Shown here in pieces: positions 1 through 14,314 of a DNA stretch of 64,000 nucleotides. The notes under the pieces were generated by a model. It was given only the letters and a program-made list of their open reading frames with translations. It was not told where the DNA came from and did not search any database. Source of the DNA: Apteryx mantelli (Eukaryota > Chordata > Aves > Apterygiformes > Apterygidae); the NCBI RefSeq assembly GCF_036417845.1, contig NC_090020.1:32038425-32102424 (forward strand). The letters run 5' to 3'. Every line of letters starts with the position of its first letter. Positions within the stretch are counted from its first letter, which is position 1. The position numbers and the translations under genes were made by a program.

Positions 1-3000
1 GTTTCTTTGCTTTAAAAAAATTAACATGAATAACAATAGCTACTAAGGGATTAACACCTCTCCCTCTCCTTCCTCATAAAAAGGGGAAAAAATGCTCTGG
101 ATATGTTTTCATTAGTTTATTGGAGAAAGGAAGTTATCACTTCAATGTAGGTGCTAAGTTTTGCTAGTGCCTGAGCAATGCAATCAGGTTGTTCCATGAT
201 TATCACCCTAAGGATTTCCTGTTTTGGAATTAGATAATCCTGGCCATTATCAGAAACCATCACTGTAGTAAAAGAAGCATTACAGATGACATGGCAATAT
301 TGAGACCATTTATTTCATTTTGACAGTAAAATGGACAATTGTTAAATGTTTTGCTCTTTAGGATAGCAATGACTGTGACTATCTGAAGCAGAGAAAATAA
401 AATTATTTGCCATTTGAAAAGGAAAAAAATTGCACAACTTGCTCTTTATGGACTGGATACAAAAATCCCTTTCGGCAATGCCACACCAACCCTCTCCAAA
501 CTTGAGACTAAAAGACCATGAAGAAATCATGAAAAGCTACTCAGCTTTTTAACTTGAGTAGAAAATGCTGTTTAATAATTTACGGGGCAATGTTCCAACT
601 GCTGTTCTCCTATCTGACTATATTAATAACTTAAGGCTTTCCATTCTTCCACTTGCTACGCAAACATTAACTAATCTTCACCTCATGGCTGTGAACTAGG
701 CAGTCACTATTTTTCCCCAATTTTTTGCAGGTAGAGAGAGCAGATTGCAGGAAAGCAGACAGCAAATACAAGGCAAAACTCAGATCCAAGAGGCAATTTA
801 GATTTGAAATCTCATTCAGCCCACAAAACAATACCTCTGATCCCTGGGAGTGAGATTTCAGCACTTGGAAAGTCAGTATATCACCATATCAAATTCTGAT
901 CTTACAGTATGGAAGTAACCCTCTAACACTGAACCGGCTTATTACATTTGCCAACACATCTGGACTATCAGAGAGGAAAAACCACTCTCCAGACTGGAGT
1001 CAATGTTGTGGACAGCAACAGGAGTCAGATCAAAAGCCATACTGTCATCAGCAGTGACAGAAAAATCTTGCTCCAGCTGGACAGCAGATGTTTTAATGAC
1101 AACTGCTAGAGATATATTCATTTCTTTACCACAGAACATGTCTGCATAAGTCATTTTCTGCTTGGGAAGCAAAAACGTTAAAGGTATTGTTAAAAAATAC
1201 AGGAACATCTGCTAGGAAGCCAGTCTCTTTTCAGATAATTTATCTCAAAGCACATGTTTAGACCACATACTCTAAACTATGTATGTGAATTTCATCTGGC
1301 TAATTCCATACATAGCAGTCTCCATAACATATTCCTTAGAGGCAAAACTACACTACGCTCCTTCAGCACTGGCTGTATATAGCATTTGCTATCATCATAA
1401 ACCAAGCTATCCCCACCACACAGAACTGACATAGGTGTTTTCTAACACTGACTGTACACAGTGTACCTAAATGCATAATGAGATACTGCAGCAGAAAAAG
1501 GAATAAAATGGCAAAGCAGTTGAGAAAAGTAAAGACTTGTTTCAGAACTAAAACAAACAAACAAACAAAAAAAATGGCTTCCATGTGGCATTCACCAAAA
1601 ACAGCTCTCAAAGAGAAAAAGGAAAGCCACAGCATCAGTAATTTGCTGCTAAGAACAGAACTAAATGAAGGTTCACCCAGTCTCTAGCATCCAGAACAAA
1701 CTGTCTAGGAACAAAACAAGCTGTGGGGGAAAGATTTATACATGCAGAAACCAGCAGAAACAAGCATTTATAATTAATAGGGAGAAGATGGGCACCTATT
1801 TCACAACTAACTCAAGCTGATCCAAGTCCTTCCTGAAAAGAAAGTGAGCAGCCCTGTCGTGCACATTCCTGCTGCTTCCCCCTGCCTCCTGCCCATGCCA
1901 GCAGCACAACGCAAGCCATGTTTTTGTTATCTGTTGTTCATTTTTTAATTTTATCTGGAAATTCCTATCCTTTCTCTGTTCATACAAACACACCTCCCCC
2001 ACCACTTTCTTGGCAACCTGCATCTTCAATTCTTTTGTGTCTTTGTACTTTTCTTTCTCACCATTTTAAAATAATTTTCAAGAGGAAAGAAACCATTCAT
2101 ACTAGCCACAAAAGCTTTTTCATTCTAGGACATGAGATTAATGGTTAACTAAATATTACTTGGTGGAAAAAAAAATCCCTAAGAAAACATTTCCTTTTTA
2201 GGTTGGTCTCTGTGCTGCATATTCATTTAGGCTTCCGTATGAAAGCCCCAAGTGAAGCACATCTAAAGCAAATTTCAAACTCAAAATAGAGCAGAGGTTG
2301 TTTATTTAAAACCTTCTATTTTCCACCGAACTGATTTCCATTTATAAATTATGAACTGTTCTTCTCAATAAAGGAAAAGAAAAAGAATAGCTCTGTTCCC
2401 AAATACTGACCGTGGTAAAGATTTTGGGCTCAATCTTCTATTACATCTTCAGCTAAAAGCAATATAGACTCCCTATTTTGTGATTAAGAGTACCTGTATG
2501 GTGACACAGTGCAGTTCAGTTCTTACACTGCAGAAGCTACCAAAACTGTAAAGTTAACTCACAGTTTCTCACGCTCTCAGCAGAAGAGCCAGGAAGTTGA
2601 CAGAAGAGCCAGGCACGACACAGAAACGACTCAGAGCTGCGGGGCAACAGGGAGTGGGTGAGAGCGAATACGCCCTTTGGGGCTACAGGGTTTTTAAGAC
2701 CATCAACGTATTTCATTAAAACCCAAACATCTGGCAATGTAAACAAAATAGAATTGTATGATAGGAAGATCCTAACTATAAACCATGCACAGATACATAA
2801 TGTACTTTCTGCTTTCTTTTTTGTAAATTCATTTGGCTATGAAGAGAGATAGGAATGTTTCAATAGTTAGCTCTTAAACTACACATACTCTGAATCTCCA
2901 ATCTCAAGGTCCCTACAGTTTACCTAGTTCTGGATTAGCCATTTCTTCCTCCATCACATAAAAATACATTTTAAAACACAGGAAGTCTTCTAGACCTCTA

Positions 3001-6000
3001 CTGTACCAGTTACGAGTAAATGGACTTATTTCTCTTGCTAATTTAGAAACATCATATTATGGCAAGTAGAGCAGTTGGGGGAGGGTGGGGGGAATGGACC
3101 TGTTTTTCCTTAAAGTCCTTCCAAAACCAACCAGAAGATGCAATATTGGTTTGCAAGCAAAACCAAAACACCCATAGGTACCCCTCTTCCTTTTCACTGA
3201 AGGTTTTTTTCTCTCTTCCCCCTACCCACTGTCATTTCTGTCGAGCAGAGCTGACTCTCAGCATACTGACAGGTATTTTGTCTCAGAAGGCCGTGTTGGG
3301 AATTGAGGTTTTCCCCGAGAGGGGAATTTGAGAATAGCTGTGGCCATTGTTAAAAGACAGTGAGCAACAGGGCATGACATATTTCACATATAACATACAA
3401 AGCCTGGTGCCCCTCCTCAGTAAAACAAGATCTGGGCTGTGGAAGAATTACATAAAGCCAAAGAAAATGACAAATTGCAAAAGCATGTTCTAACAGTAAA
3501 AAAAAAAAATAAGACAGACAGATTACATGTACTGTTCTCCAGTTAGTCTTCAAAAAGGCTGCCATGGCAGCTGTGTATATCCCAGAAGCTATTGGTCCTG
3601 AATAACAACCAGAAAGGATCTTGTTCTCCTTCAGAAAATTGTTCACAGATTAGAAACATACCTTTTGCACTTCTGATTCCTTATCTGTTGTTACTGAGAG
3701 TTCATGTAAGTTCTCTTGATCCCCTCAACCTGTTTCTGTATGGATTTCCAGAAGCCATTTGCTAAACCTACATTAATCCTCAAAAATTCAAACAGATTTT
3801 TAAAAACAGACTGGTGATCAACGTGTTTTATACATTTCCAGATCTAAGAGAATAATTATGACAGTAGTTTCTCAGGACTACATCGCCTGAATGAATGGAG
3901 AGCCCATGGGGTATTTCAGGCTCCATCTATCTCCCACCCCCGCTGCCCTTGTTCTTACAGTGGCACGGAGACAATTTTACCAGAAATGAAGACATTAATT
4001 CAGGATGGTTGTCACATTGCCACTGAGACTGACTTTAACCTGTAGAGTATTTTATTAGTGTATTACTTTGGTATTAAACAAAATCAGTGGCATAATTATT
4101 CTGCAATTTGTGAGCAGATGAGTAGTAAAATACAGCAAACAGTGAAGAACTGTAATTAAGATAGGTCTTGAATGTTACTTGAGAGTTACTTTTGGTAAGG
4201 AGTCCCCTAGATTGTTATGGTTTGTTTCCTTATAGATTCCTCTATCACCAGCATTTCTCCCTGAAAAAGAGTTTTTCAGGGACAGACCATTCACTCCAAC
4301 ATATCAGTGGAATACATTTTTGTTTTTCTTTGTTGAGAACAATAACAATAAAAATTAAACAAAATCCCTTCTATCATTCAAAGATCTGTCTAGTTATACT
4401 GAAATAGTTCTACTACTTGGAAAGACAGTCAAAAGACCCAGGGTTTGGATTTTCATTCATGACTTCTGGACTAGGTAAGTATTTGCTGTTATTTCCCCCG
4501 CAGGGATTAACAGTTCAGTCTAAGGGCTCAGTTTCCTGTAACCAGAAAGCGTGACTTTCAGCACTTGCCTCTCAGGAATCTGAGATTCCACTGGAATCTA
4601 CGGAGCAAAAAAACAAGAATACATACATGTATATATACTTATACATAGATACATACACACACACATGAAAAGGCTCATAGACAGTCTTTTCATATATTCT
4701 GCATCCAATTGTCAAATAACCACTGACAATGCAGAGCTTCTTCATATACAGGTCCTTAGTTAACAAAACTAAGCTTTTTTTTTTTTTTTTCATCCTCCCC
4801 ATGTCAGGAGCATTCCTATTTTAGAGTGGATGAATCCAGGCCAACTTGGTCAATGGTATCTTTTGACGAGGTCTCTAAAATACACTGGTCCTCATAAAAA
4901 CAACTCTCCTTACTCTCAAATTGCAGAGTTGGAAGATAAACATCTATGTGGGGTATTTGCTGACCTGTAGCCAAAAGAGTGAATTTTAAATTTGCCATGA
5001 AGCAGCGCACAGACACACACACATTCCTCCTACTACTTCAGTCTCCTAAGGTGTGCTCTTTTCCAACCACAGAAAGCAGCTGAAAGGAAATAAGGAAGCC
5101 TATTATATCACTGTTCATCTAATGTTTCCTAGAGTATTAGCCCCTGGGTCTCAACAGCAAACTTCATAGATTATACCATTCTCAAACACCTGCATTTTAG
5201 GGGGAGGGCAGACAAAGCACTGACAAGGTAGCAACAGCTGTCCCAGATCAGCCCCCAAACCCACCTTGCCTAGCACCGTCTCTAATGCTGGATGCCAAAT
5301 GAACAGCAAGGCAGCCACAAAGGAGTAATTCACCACCAGTCTTCTAACACCAGCAACTTCTGGCTCAGGAACTTCTGGAGCCAGAAACCACATCTTCATA
5401 TTTGTGGGGCAAGGGCAGCAGGTGTTTGTCTGAGTCTACCCAAGTGCTTTTTAACCTGCACAGACCTGCTGCAACCAGGCATTATGGACATTACAAGCTT
5501 GCAGCTTTACTACGCAATGCACGAAGAGCATTTCTGTCGTTTTTTCTGAACTACTACTTGCTGATTTCTTTCATTTGATGTCTACTAGCAAATGGAGAAC
5601 TGCTGTTCCTCGTCTCTTCTAACACCTCTCTCCCTTCCTTTCTCCTGGTCTTCTCACCACACCATTCAGGATTGCAGGAATTTCTGCCACAGCTCTCCCT
5701 CAGCTGTTTCTTGTCCAGGCCAAAGGTCGGCAACCCAGGTAGTAGATTCCTGCACAGAGACTACTCCATTGCTTTGGTTATCCTTCTCGTCCTTCTCCAC
5801 ATGCCATTTCCATCTCTCCAAAACTCCACTGGCATCCTCCCCACAGAACAAAAACTAACCCACTTTATTTCTAAGCTGTTCCGTAACTTCTGCCTGCTTA
5901 TTTGTCCCTGTGATAACACCAACTCTTGTCACACAGTTATGTGATTTCCCCAAGGACCTTTTGTGTGTGGCCTTTTACAATTCCAAGTGTGAGTATGCTC

Positions 6001-7802
6001 ATTAGTCTCCCTTATCCTCATCATTGACTCTTCTAAAAGGAAACTCCCTCAGACTTCAAGAACAGGATTTCCTTTTACAGGAGCTGCTTTGACTCTTCCC
6101 AGTTTATCACATTTTCCTAGTGTCAGGCTTACTGGATGACAGCTCCCACACGTCCTCAAAAAAAAAAACACAGAACAAAACAAACAAACCACACACATCA
6201 CTGGCACAAGCCACCTTTCATTTGGCTGATACCACAGTCTGAAGCAAAAAGGTTACACACCACAGGTTGCTGAAACACCTCCATGCAATTTCTTTAGAAC
6301 TCCTGGGCGAGTTCTTACGACCAGCTCCTGGCGCTTGTGCATTTTGCTAATCTGCTCTATAACCTCTTCTACCAGCACCTCAGGTGATATGTAATAATTG
6401 CTCTATACAGAAGAAGGAAGTATAGCAGAGGAAAATCCGCTACTGAGAAGGAACCATAAAATGCATTTCTCTTGTTAAAAATATATATATATATTATAAA
6501 GTAAATTAAGTAAATATTCAGTTCCACTTTGTCTTTCTCTTTTTTAAAATATTTTTTGATTCATTAATGTGCTCTGTTACTTGCAGGATGGAAATGGAAA
6601 GCAAAAGATGCCAAAACAAAACAAAGGGTTTCTCGAAGGACTAGGGAGCCACAAATTAAATTCCAAGAGACAAACAGGGTTAGTTTCACAAAGGATGGTA
6701 AAGGTAAACAACTTCTGCAGCACTCAGTAGCATCACTCACAACTAGGAGGCTGAAGGGACAATCCCAATTACTTGGTAGAACCCTGTCTGAATATCCAGG
6801 GGTATCTTTTTATTAAGTACATACAGTTAAAAATAACTAAATAAACAAATAAAACACACCTCACTTTTTTTTTAAAGCATACCCAAAGATTGAATTCAAA
6901 GAGGAGAGAGAAATTATCAAAGAAATGTGTCTGTCCCAAAATAGGTAAAAAGAATTGGTTTACTACTTCTTTGAAGAGCTCAGATGAAAATGATTTTAAA
7001 ATAAATTAAAGATATATGCCACTAATGTGCATATTAGTCAAACACTTCCACCTTGATTTTTATTGAGCTTTTCCTTCTCCACGACTTCCAAATATTCATC
7101 TGGTGATGTTTCATTTACAAGAGTTTTAATACAGAAGATGCATATACACCACATATTTTGAGCAGCAAGCCATCACCTAATGGTAAACCTCTTACCACTT
7201 ACTTGGATGTCTCCAAACACTACTGGTTTTGTCAGCAGAAGGCCACACAGTTTGCAATATATTTGGAAACAGACGATCATTTATGCTTGCTTAGGAAGGG
7301 AATACAGATACACCTGTGGGTGCAGCTTCTTCTTTCCTTAAGTTTTAAACCATTAGCAGACAGGAAAGAAAGCCAGAGGCCAACCCAAGGTGATTACACC
7401 ATGTGATGTACCAGTGATTTACAGCAGGGGTAAAGGTATTTTTCAGGAGCGCTGTCACTTGCAGCTTTTAATATTGCACATTTAAAATCTGATGAAGTGG
7501 AATCAAAAATCTAGATTTTGGCTTATTCTGTATGCTTTCATTTCTTTCCCTCGTCCCTCATTTTTCAAATAAACTTCTCCATTACAGACCACTAAACAAG
7601 TCTTTTACCACTCTGAGAGCTACAATATGCAGTCAGTTTCCATTTACTAAATATTATGCAATAGTACACATATTATACATTTCACAACACAAAAATCCAC
7701 TGCAAACCCACTAGCTGGAACATTTAAGTAAACTTATTCTAGCGCAGAGAATGTTGTGATAAACTGCAGTCTCAGGGTAAACAGCAGCTAGAAGAGACCT
7801 AC
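1..7802 (-). other. GOLM1: GOLM1 intron 3 (partial, continues off the left edge)
   Basis: This is the stretch downstream of the third GOLM1 exon on the minus strand. I looked for the next coding exon, which in mammals continues the luminal coiled coil with an ITTGE-like motif, and did not find it, so it probably lies outside the window. I see only scattered short open frames, a (TA)n tract near 6481-6494, A-rich runs, and no recognisable coding exon, RNA gene or full mobile element. Confidence 0.6.
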
Positions 7803-7982
7803 CTTCTCTTCCTGATGTAGTCTGTTGGCATTTTCCATCTGAAAACTGTGCAAGGACTGGATTTTATCAATCTGCTCTCGCTGCTTCTCCAGCTCTCCTT
7901 GGAATTCATTCTTCTTCAGCTCAACTGCGCCTCTCTCCACTGCTGCTCTGCGGACTCGGCCTTCCAGTTCCATGATCCGATT
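7803..7982 (-). CDS. GOLM1: GOLM1 coding exon 3 (coiled coil, residues 44-103)
   Basis: The exon is 180 nt and phase 0 at both ends. The acceptor is tttctctcag just above 7982 and the donor is GAGAAG/gtaggt just below 7803. It encodes NRIMELEGRVRR through HQEEK and contains the RVRR convertase motif at residues 52-55, followed by an amphipathic coiled-coil stretch. Confidence 0.95.
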
Positions 7983-10651
7983 CTGAGAGAAAACAAATCA
8001 GCAAAAAACAAGTAGAAATGCTTTTTGTAAGGGACTGTTTAAAAGAAGAATGTATTCAAACTTTGCAGAGAGAACTGAAATAGATAAAGGGTGAATCCAT
8101 CTTTCTTCTTGCTGACACTTCTCCAACGCGCTTTAGGAACCACCTCACTTGAGGGAAAACAACAGACTAACAATGCTAATCTCATCAAAATATTCTCCCC
8201 AACTAGTTATATCTGCCAGTCACTTACACACACACACAAAACAGTCTTAGACAAATAACCAATAGTTCATATACTGTATGGACCATCAAAATTTCAGTTA
8301 AAGATTTCAGGAGTAATGCAAAGCAGCCTTAATAGTTCAGCTTAAAAAAACAAAACAAAACAAAAACAAAAAAACCCTCTGTTTTCCCAAAAAGCAGTGC
8401 AAAGTTAAAACATGTCTAAATCTCATCCAAACAGTTCTGATATCACTGCACTTCCAGTGTTGATCCTAAGCTAACTCAGAAAGAAAACTCATCTTTCAAA
8501 TAATCAGTAAGTTTTCCTTTAAGATCCGGGAAGGAGCTCAAGAAGGACAACTCTGTCCAACTTTTATGCAAACAACTAACTGCACATACCTGTTACACAA
8601 AGATACACCTGTGAAGAACTCATTTTAAGTGAGAAAGCCTCCCTCCTCTTGATTGCTCAAAGAGCGGTGACAAAAGAAAATTCAACACTGTCTCACAGAT
8701 GCACACACAAATACAGACACATATAACATAAAGGTATCAAGTCAGATGTGGTCAAGGCTCTTCTTTTTTTTCTTTTGAAGTATCAATTTAATTTTTGCAG
8801 GACACTGTTCTCTTCCTTGCTGCCCAAGGGCCGTCAATGTCTTTCTCTTAACCCCAAATTATTAGTAACAAAGATAACTAGGGGGAAAAAAATCTCACCA
8901 GAATTTACCCAGGTAGGAAAACAAGGGGGTTCCTGATAGATTAAAAACTGGATATAATAAAAACCTGTGGCATCTGCCAAGACTCCGAGAAAATGGATGA
9001 ACTTTTGTTATAGCATAGTATGCTGCATATTACTGCCTGTCTACTCCATAGCATTGCCACAGAGAGTAAAAAAAAAAATGGATGAGGGGAGGGGAAGGAA
9101 AAATGTTTGCAGTTGAGCTGAAAGAGCACAGAAGAGCACTTACTCCATTTTAGTCATTACAGTAGCAAAGTCCTGCCAACAAATAAATGCATTAATACTG
9201 CTCCAGAAGCTCCACTTGTATCTTGGGCTGTGCTTTTATTCAGAGTGCATGATTTCACAGAAGTGAAAGCATTTTCAAGCTTACTTTGGGGGAACTGTAC
9301 AACATAATACCATTAATCAATAACAGCAAATGGAACTTTATTCCTCTAGGTTACTGAGATCAAGAATAAGTTGGTATGCTAATGATTTTTTTCCTCACTA
9401 TCAGCTGCAAATATGCTTGCACAGAAAAGCTTCAGTGGTCTTGACACAGCTACTAACAGCTGGTAGCCACTATCCTGAGGCCAGCGACTGAAGGAAAAAT
9501 AGGAGTTGAGCTAAGCCCCAGAATGATGGTATCATACCCCTCCCACCAAGGGAAACCTAAGACATACCCTTAACTGCATGTGCAAAGACATGTAGACTGC
9601 TTGAACAGTGCCAACTCTTAGATTTAACAGGAGTTTGATTTCTACAGCTGTCAAATCAGTTCTAAAATCCAGTTCAATTATGAGAGAATATTAATTCCAT
9701 ACAAAAAACTCTCATCAGCCATGTTTAATTGCCAGGTTTTCAGTTTTATTTTAAAAAAGAACCACCCTGCACACATAATCACAAACCACAAACTTTATTC
9801 ATGTAGTATTCAACTGCAGAATGCACGGTCCTGTAAGGATTACAAACCCAATCTCAAGAGCACAGAAAATACAGTTACCATTACAAAATACCATAGAGAG
9901 TAATTATCCCACATGAGTTTTGTTTGCTTTCCTTAGGAAAGGTTCCTAAGAAATACAATTTCAGATTGTTAGATACTCTCTGAATCAACTGATTTCCTTG
10001 TACTTGGTGGGAAGGAGTGAGTGCATGGAGAAGCTGCCTCGCATCCTTATCTGCCCAGCATATATTGAAAGAAGTTGATCTTACTCTATACTGAGCAAGA
10101 ATGGGTCATATAAGAAAATAATGTAGGGATATGAACAGATAGGTAGAGGCCCATTCAGATTCAAAATTAAGTGCTGATTTGCAACATACTGTGGGGAAAA
10201 ACAAGAAAAACAACAGGACAGCATCTGCCATGTCTGTAAACTGAAACTGAGAGTAAACTGAAATAGCGTAAAACAGTTGAATGCCTTGCATGAAGAGTAA
10301 GCACCACACACACAGGTCTTTTGGGTCCCCCACACCCCTTATAAACAGGCATTGCTCCTTCTCTCTCTACTGAAAAGCAACAACTGTAAAAATTGTGAAC
10401 GTTCCTGCGACACACCAAAGTTTCCAGCTCACCACATGCAGGGGGAAGCAGACGTCCTGCTGTGGGCCATGTTTATTAACCACACAAGTACAAAACCACA
10501 TGCAGAGCAATAGGAACATTACCTGCAAATCCATGCTGCGAGAACTTGCAATCCAGTAATTGAAGCCCAAAACGATGATACATGCCAGGAGCGCAGCTAC
10601 AAGAAGAGGTGGAGACTTCATCCCTCGGCAGCTGTTTCCTAGCCCTATCAT
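7803..10651 (-). CDS. GOLM1: GOLM1 (Golgi membrane protein 1, GP73), N-terminal part
   Basis: GOLM1 is a single-pass type II membrane protein of the cis/medial Golgi with a luminal coiled coil. Two coding exons are in the window: 10523-10651 (43 codons) and 7803-7982 (60 codons). Together they give the first 103 residues; the rest is beyond the left edge. Seen directly: a short cytosolic tail, a hydrophobic segment at about residues 16-35 (VAALLACIIVLGF), then a charged heptad-like region rich in E, K and Q. Residues 52-55 are RVRR, the position of the known furin-type cleavage site that releases soluble human GOLM1. The sequence is close to human throughout (for example MELEGRVRRAA and AVELKKNEFQGELEKQRE). 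Both introns use GT-AG and are phase 0. The start is the ATG at 10649-10651; a second in-frame ATG is at codon 11. Identity is secure; the missing C-terminus prevents any statement on the whole protein. Confidence 0.95.
7983..10522 (-). other. GOLM1: GOLM1 intron 2
   Basis: GT-AG intron of about 2.5 kb between the membrane-anchor exon and the coiled-coil exon. I see A-rich runs near 8345-8375 and no coding exon or recognisable repeat family. Confidence 0.8.
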
Positions 10652-10677
10652 TTCAAAAAAAACAACAGTGTGGAAAC
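10523..10677 (-). CDS. GOLM1: GOLM1 exon 2: start codon, cytosolic tail and membrane anchor
   Basis: The acceptor (ttttttaatttgcag) ends at 10678, so the exon starts at 10677 with 26 nt of 5' UTR before the ATG at 10649-10651. Coding runs 43 codons to DLQ/gtaatg at 10523. It encodes a short positively charged tail and the signal-anchor helix that fixes the type II topology. The transcription start lies in the CpG island near 19.4 kb, which puts about 8.7 kb of intron 1 in between. Confidence 0.93.
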
Positions 10678-12218
10678 CTGCAAATTAAAAAATATATGTT
10701 ACACTACATCCTTTGCTACGACTACTTTACGCATACAATCAAACTTCTACTATAATTCCACAACAGCCCTCAGTTCAAAGGACTGCACCTAGCAAGGAGA
10801 GCATTCTGTCAGGATATTTCCATCTGAAGGATGAAAAAAGGCCATATCATACTATTACTTCCACATAAAAGCTTCACATGGGCTATGAGTGAGAAGGCTT
10901 GCAAACTTTTTACAATATAATAAAACCAGCAGTAAAGAGAACAAATAAGCCATTTTCCTATCATGTATTCCATCCAGCAAGTTAATTAGACAATACTGGT
11001 CTACATATAGAAAATTAACTCCTTGTTATCTCATTCTAGTCAGTAATCAAATTCAGTCTCTCAGTTTCAGGAGTAATTTCCACTCTGCTTTCCAAGCTTG
11101 GGTGGTTTCATTTTTTTACCCTGAAAAATACTATTTTAACTTTTTGGATCCAAACTTGAAAAAAAAAAATCAGATTGAATGAACTAACTTCAATAATAAT
11201 CTTAAAGAAAAAAATTAAATAAATACTTCTATTGTTTTCAAAGGGAAATTTTACTAGCTTTCTTCTGCTTCTAACAGAAGTTAAATAACCTTGCTTTGAC
11301 AAATCAGCAGGTACTGCTTGCTTTTGAGCCTTGGGTTGTTTCTGTGGAGCAGCACATTTTAAGAAAAAAGTGGGGTCAACGGGCAATTGCAATTCTGTCT
11401 GAAACAGGCTGAATCTGTTCTGTCAGAAGAGAAAATCTGGTCTTAATGAATGTATTAGCACCTAGCTCAACAAATCCTCAAACTCCACTGGGAGCCTTCA
11501 GCACAATTTGTAATACAAATTGCTTTCTCGCAAGTAGAGATCAACTTTTTTTACTTTTTGCACTGCTGCAGACAAAAGCCAGAAATAATAGCGCAGAAAA
11601 TCAAATAGCAAACACTGATGCATTGCAAGACACTAACTCAATATGAAATAGGTGGATTTACTATTAATACATTGCACAGTCTCACAAGGTGCATGCTCTT
11701 AATAAATTAACTTCTTTTTCCCTATGGATGCAATTCACAGCTTGTAATGTATTTAAAAATTAATAATGGTAGCAACTCTCAAAAGGTTTACAGGAGCACA
11801 TATTGCAGGAGGAGAAGAAAATGTTGGCAGCTAGCAAGCAACAGAGATGTTGGTTTTACTACAAGCCCAGTACTCAATGCTTCAATAGCTCAACTACATT
11901 TAATATGCACATGCATCCAGAGCAAAGCCTCCTCTGAAACACCCCCTCGTTGGATTCAAACTGAGTTACAACTGTTCCTCCTCTTTCCTCAGCAGGGTGT
12001 GCACACACTGACAGACCAGTAAATATTTCAAATCTGTTTGTTCATTTGAAATGGTTACATGCACTTATTCACAGTTGGGGATGGGGCATACACTGAGCCA
12101 AAAAGTAAAACGTGGCCTACTAAAAATGCTGCCTCCTTATTCAGGCTGCAGCTTCTGCAGCAGCTGGCTGGGTTGCAAGTCCATGACTTCGTGTGCATAC
12201 ACCATGAGCACACACATG

Positions 12219-12238
12219 CACACACACACACACACACA
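12219..12238. repeat. (CA)n microsatellite
   Basis: Ten uninterrupted CA units, preceded by shorter CA-rich stretches from about 12200 and followed immediately by cgtgtgtgt. The alternating purine-pyrimidine run is of a kind that can adopt Z-DNA and is likely polymorphic. Confidence 0.9.
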
Positions 12239-14314
12239 CGTGTGTAGGTGTACAGGCTCAACACCCAAAGCCTCGGCTTCTCACTCCAGCAAAATTCAGA
12301 CACATAGCGCACAGTCCCTGTGGACAGCCATAGGGCCGCAGAGGTAACTGCAATGCATCAAGCAAAAGGGGTGGGGGGACATATTTCTCTTGTAAAGCAC
12401 AAAAACAAGACCAACTAGATTTAAAAATAATACACAATGATGTACAAATTGCCAATATACAAGCATAAGAAGTACGGAAACGTACACATCCTTTGCACAG
12501 ACTGCTTTCCTGCTGTCCCATCTCAAGAGGAGCTCCCAGAGAACTACACCACCTCCTCATCTTACACAGATTCCCTGAAAACCACGAACCACAGATCTCC
12601 AAAGCGACAAAAATGAGAGGTAGAAAAAGGGGATGAATAGCATTCCCACATCCGCTAAGAACAAGATAATCCATTTCTTTGCGCTTACCAGAATAAAATA
12701 CTGCATTTCATGAGAGATTTCAATATTTTTTTTTCTTCAAAAAAGTAATTTATATCCTGTTCGTCCTTGTAAAAATACTAGTTGGTACACTTGAAAACAT
12801 TGTAAAATTACTAAATATAATACTGAAAGATGCATTGCATCACTCCGAGCTTTATTTAAATGAAACAATTGATATTTTTCTCCTGGCAGTTAGAAGTAGA
12901 GGAAGCAAGCCATTTTATTAGCAATACTGGACAAATATATTGGACTACCTATCCAGTTTGAAAAGACTCAGAGGTAACAATACTGTGCAAAACAAGAATG
13001 ATTAATCTACTACCAGCCTTAAAGCACAGGCTTGAAACAATATTTAAGGAATGCTGAAAAACATTTCCAGTGCACAAACTGAGTAGCCTAAGTGACTCTT
13101 CTGCTGCTTTTAGTTATAAATAAGCAAGCATTGATCTCACTAAAAAATGTTTTCTTCTATACATTTTCACCCCTAGAAAATCCAGATTTTGTCCTTAAAT
13201 AATTTATGTCAGTTAGAAATATGTTTTTATACTTAACAGAAGGAAAAGTAAAAGGAGGAAGAAAGAGAAGGAATATGAAGCTGAAACACAAAAAAATCTC
13301 CCATCTAATCTAAATAGTGCAGACCCAAAAGATTACCTCAATTGCAATATTTATATCTCCTTCCTCACCAGTAAAAAACAAACAAAAGAAAATTCTGTTT
13401 AATTTTCTATCACAAACAAATGCACATACACACACATGCTGTTACAAAGATAAGCACATTAGCTTAATAAATACATTTATATGGAAATGTATTTGTACAG
13501 CCAGTTTTCCAGGAAAACTGGTTTGGCACAGTTATTTAAGTTGCAAAAAAAATATGTTTCTGATTTTATGGATAAGAAAGTGATTTTACTGAACATGAAG
13601 GAATCCATCTTTCACAAATGTTGACTACAGAGGTGAAAAACAGATGCTGGATCACATGTATATTTGGTAGCTCATAAAATGCCTGATTTCTGAGCAGCAG
13701 ATTTCAGTCTTCGGCTTTGCTATCTTTATAAGTTATGTCCAAGATTAAGCACACTGTCTGAGCCGTTCCTGTTTTACTGTACTCTACTGGATACCAACAA
13801 GCCTGCTTCAGGTATCTCCCACTACAGTTAAGATCAACTAATGCACTGACTCAAGACTCAGACTTTATAGGCAAAGACAAGGCAAAATTTTTGTGTGTTT
13901 CAAACTTCCGACCAGAAAGTGGAGACTCCCTGCTCGCAGGTCCATCTCCGTGTATCTGTAGGAGACTCTGTGAGCAGGAACAAACAGAACAGACAAAATA
14001 CTCAGAAAAAACGAAGGCTTGCTGGGTAACACTTCTGCCCTCCCCCCAACCATGGCAATCCAGAAAAAACATTGAAGACTCGCAGAATTGACATCCTAAT
14101 TTCTTATTGAATGAGCCAGTTTATCTACTTTGAGAAAAATCATATAATGGATTATGGATGAAAAAAGATCAGATGAAAATAGAAAAATTTCTGTATCAGG
14201 TGTTCTGGTCCATCAAGACCAGTTGCTGTCATTTCAGTGGCATACCCACACCCGTAAGCTATACCCAGACACGACCAGATGAGACTAAAAGGTAGTAGAA
14301 ACTTGAGCTTGATT

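Noticed and set aside
1-7800. Further GOLM1 luminal exons
   Set aside because: I searched for the expected continuation of the coiled coil and the acidic C-terminus and found neither. They probably lie beyond the left edge.
12258-12674. 138-codon minus-strand frame in GOLM1 intron 1
   Set aside because: Unusually rich in Cys and Leu, no domain, no supporting splice sites, and it lies next to a microsatellite. Probably chance.
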